Shown here piece by piece: positions 61,316 through 64,000 of a DNA stretch of 64,000 bases. The position numbers and the translations under genes were made by a program. The DNA comes from Paenibacillus sp. R14(2021) (lineage in GTDB: Bacteria; Bacillota; Bacilli; Paenibacillales; Paenibacillaceae), in the NCBI RefSeq assembly GCF_019431355.1, contig NZ_CP080269.1:3428501-3492500 (forward strand), given 5' to 3'. Every line of letters starts with the position of its first letter. Positions within the stretch are counted from its first letter, which is position 1. The notes under the pieces are model-generated. The model saw only the letters and a list, made by a program, of their open reading frames with translations, was not told where the DNA came from and made no database searches.

Positions 61316-61549
61316 ATTAAACCGTCAAGTTATTCTGGGTAATTTCTAATTCATGTACTTCATATTATATGTTCATGCACATAAATATTCGTACCGTGTA
61401 TAACTCCGTGTATAAAGGTACATTGCTGGTCGCATTTCCCCCTGCAATTGTTCCTCTTCCCACAGATGAGCTTTGAAATTGTGGACAGCTTTCTCAAGCC
61501 CGGCCTGGGTTTGGCCGCAATTTAATCCGAATATCCACAGAGTTATGCA
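61316..61549. other. Intergenic region without recognised features
   Basis: I see no ORF, tRNA or clear repeat here. It separates the iron ATPase promoter region from the terminator of the rRNA-tRNA cluster. Confidence 0.5.
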
Positions 61550-61582
61550 CAAAGAGACCCATTACATAAAGGGTCTCTTTGA
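61550..61582 (-). terminator. Terminator after the tRNA cluster
   Basis: AAAGAGACCC and GGGTCTCTTT form a perfect stem 4 bp after tRNA-Leu on the minus strand. The tail is TTTGTGC. Confidence 0.85.
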
Positions 61583-61586
61583 ATTA

Positions 61587-61666
61587 TGCGCGTAGAGGGA
61601 CTTGAACCCCCACGGTCGCCCGCCAGATCCTAAGTCTGGTGCGTCTGCCAATTCCGCCATACGCGC
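61587..61666 (-). tRNA. tRNA-Leu (anticodon TAG)
   Basis: It begins GCGCGTATGGCGGAATTGG. The anticodon stem-loop is CAGACTTAGGATCTG and a short variable arm follows. CCA is not encoded. Confidence 0.95.
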
Positions 61667-61700
61667 ACATAAAATATATACCATTTTCATTATAAGAAAA

Positions 61701-61776
61701 TGGTGAGCCATGTAGGACTCGAACCTACGACACCCTGATTAAAAGTCAGGTGCTCTACCAACTGAGCTAATGGCTC
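61701..61776 (-). tRNA. tRNA-Lys (anticodon TTT)
   Basis: It begins GAGCCATTAGCTCAGTTGG, with the anticodon stem-loop CTGACTTTTAATCAG. CCA is encoded. Confidence 0.96.
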
Positions 61777-61783
61777 AAATAAA

Positions 61784-61859
61784 TGGCTGGGGATCTAGGA
61801 TTCGAACCTAGGGAATGACGGAGTCAAAGTCCGTTGCCTTACCGCTTGGCTAATCCCCA
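61784..61859 (-). tRNA. tRNA-Gln (anticodon TTG)
   Basis: It begins TGGGGATTAGCCAAGCGG, with the anticodon stem-loop CGGACTTTGACTCCG. CCA is encoded. Confidence 0.95.
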
Positions 61860-61870
61860 TTATCAGAAAT

Positions 61871-61946
61871 TGGTGGAGGCTGACGGGATCGAACCGCCGA
61901 CCCTCTGCTTGTAAGGCAGATGCTCTCCCAGCTGAGCTAAGCCTCC
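61871..61946 (-). tRNA. tRNA-Val (anticodon TAC)
   Basis: It begins GGAGGCTTAGCTCAGCTGG, with the anticodon stem-loop CTGCCTTACAAGCAG. CCA is encoded. Confidence 0.96.
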
Positions 61947-61960
61947 GAAAATGAGAGAGA

Positions 61961-62035
61961 TGGTGACCCGTAGGGGACTCGAACCCCTGTTACCTCCGTG
62001 AAAGGGAGGTGTCTTAACCACTTGACCAACGGGCC
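61961..62035 (-). tRNA. tRNA-Glu (anticodon TTC)
   Basis: It begins GGCCCGTTGGTCAAGTGG, with the anticodon stem-loop CCTCCCTTTCACGGAGG. CCA is encoded. Confidence 0.96.
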
Positions 62036-62050
62036 TTATGTAAAAATCAC

Positions 62051-62126
62051 TGGAGCTCTCAACCGGGATCGAACCGGTGACCTCATCCTTACCATGGATG
62101 CACTCTACCTACTGAGCTATGAGAGC
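62051..62126 (-). tRNA. tRNA-Thr (anticodon GGT)
   Basis: It begins GCTCTCATAGCTCAGTAGG. The anticodon stem-loop is CATCCATGGTAAGGATG. The end is CTCCA. Confidence 0.94.
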
Positions 62127-62130
62127 AAAA

Positions 62131-62206
62131 TGGCTCCCCGAACAGGACTCGAACCTGTGACAACTCGATTAACAGTCGAGTGCTCTACCAACTGAGCTAT
62201 CAGGGA
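62131..62206 (-). tRNA. tRNA-Asn (anticodon GTT)
   Basis: It begins TCCCTGATAGCTCAGTTGG, with the anticodon stem-loop CTCGACTGTTAATCGAG. It is the first tRNA after the 23S gene. Confidence 0.95.
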
Positions 62207-62336
62207 ACGGTAATACATTCGGGCAACTTTCACCCTGAAAACTGGATACGAACCTTTGCGAAGTTCATTACTTAGCTGAGCGAAGATGTTAACGTTGGTT
62301 TCCGAAGTGAACCCCTTAACAGGGTTCAATAGGATA

Positions 62337-64000
<1,664 letters not shown>

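Overview
The window looks like a Paenibacillus-type chromosome (Bacillales, Firmicutes). The right third carries the conserved block sigW-rsiW-cdaA-cdaR-glmM-glmS in the order known from Bacillus, with a glmS ribozyme in the glmS leader. It also holds ppc, an iron-type ABC ATPase with Fur-like boxes, eleven tRNA genes and the 3' part of a 23S rRNA gene. A copper-amine-oxidase-like stalk protein and many strong AGGAGG ribosome binding sites fit the same group.

From the left edge to about 48.42 kb the window appears to be one large Tn7-like element lying in the glmS attachment site. At the left (1-3.7 kb) a minus-strand operon encodes a DGQHR-domain protein, a clear TnsD protein (the Tn7 subunit that recognises the 3' end of glmS) and a second TniQ-family protein that runs off the window. 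A divergent XRE regulator lies beside it. At the right, 13 bp after the glmS stop codon, there is a TGT-type end with four direct repeats at an exact 20-bp period, as expected for TnsB-binding sites. The other tns genes and the left end must lie outside the window.

The cargo of this element is the most unusual part. From about 6.9 to 43.4 kb there are roughly 25 small unrelated genes, nearly all on the minus strand: acetyltransferases, a VOC protein, cupin, pentapeptide protein, SUKH proteins, a nucleotidyltransferase, amidase, P1 peptidase, nuclease, lipoproteins and small membrane proteins. They are separated by a recurrent two-armed palindromic repeat. Each arm is an inverted repeat around an ACGGG core, and two arms flank a variable hairpin. 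Gene stop codons often lie inside the arms. At the upstream end of the array (44.6-46.4 kb) sit an ATP-dependent DNA ligase and an intact 280-aa tyrosine recombinase. A decayed relative of the recombinase lies at 9.3-10.1 kb. The layout is that of an integron cassette array with attC-like sites, but the recombinase and the repeats do not match the canonical IntI/attC pattern. Four IS1111-type elements, two IS110-type elements and a group II intron are inserted in the repeat arms. These classes are known to target attC sites in classical integrons. Joining the IS flanks usually recreates an intact arm.

Inside the cargo there is also a higher-GC segment (13.2-20.3 kb: two ABC exporter half-transporters, an old-yellow-enzyme flavoprotein, a DsbA-like oxidoreductase and a TetR regulator) and several gene fragments (HsdR, NucA/NucB, alpha/beta hydrolase, IS3 transposase). 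An intact IS256 element with an 8-bp target duplication separates the recombinase from the right end of the Tn7-like element.

All family assignments were made by reading the sequence and from memory of the families. No database search was run.
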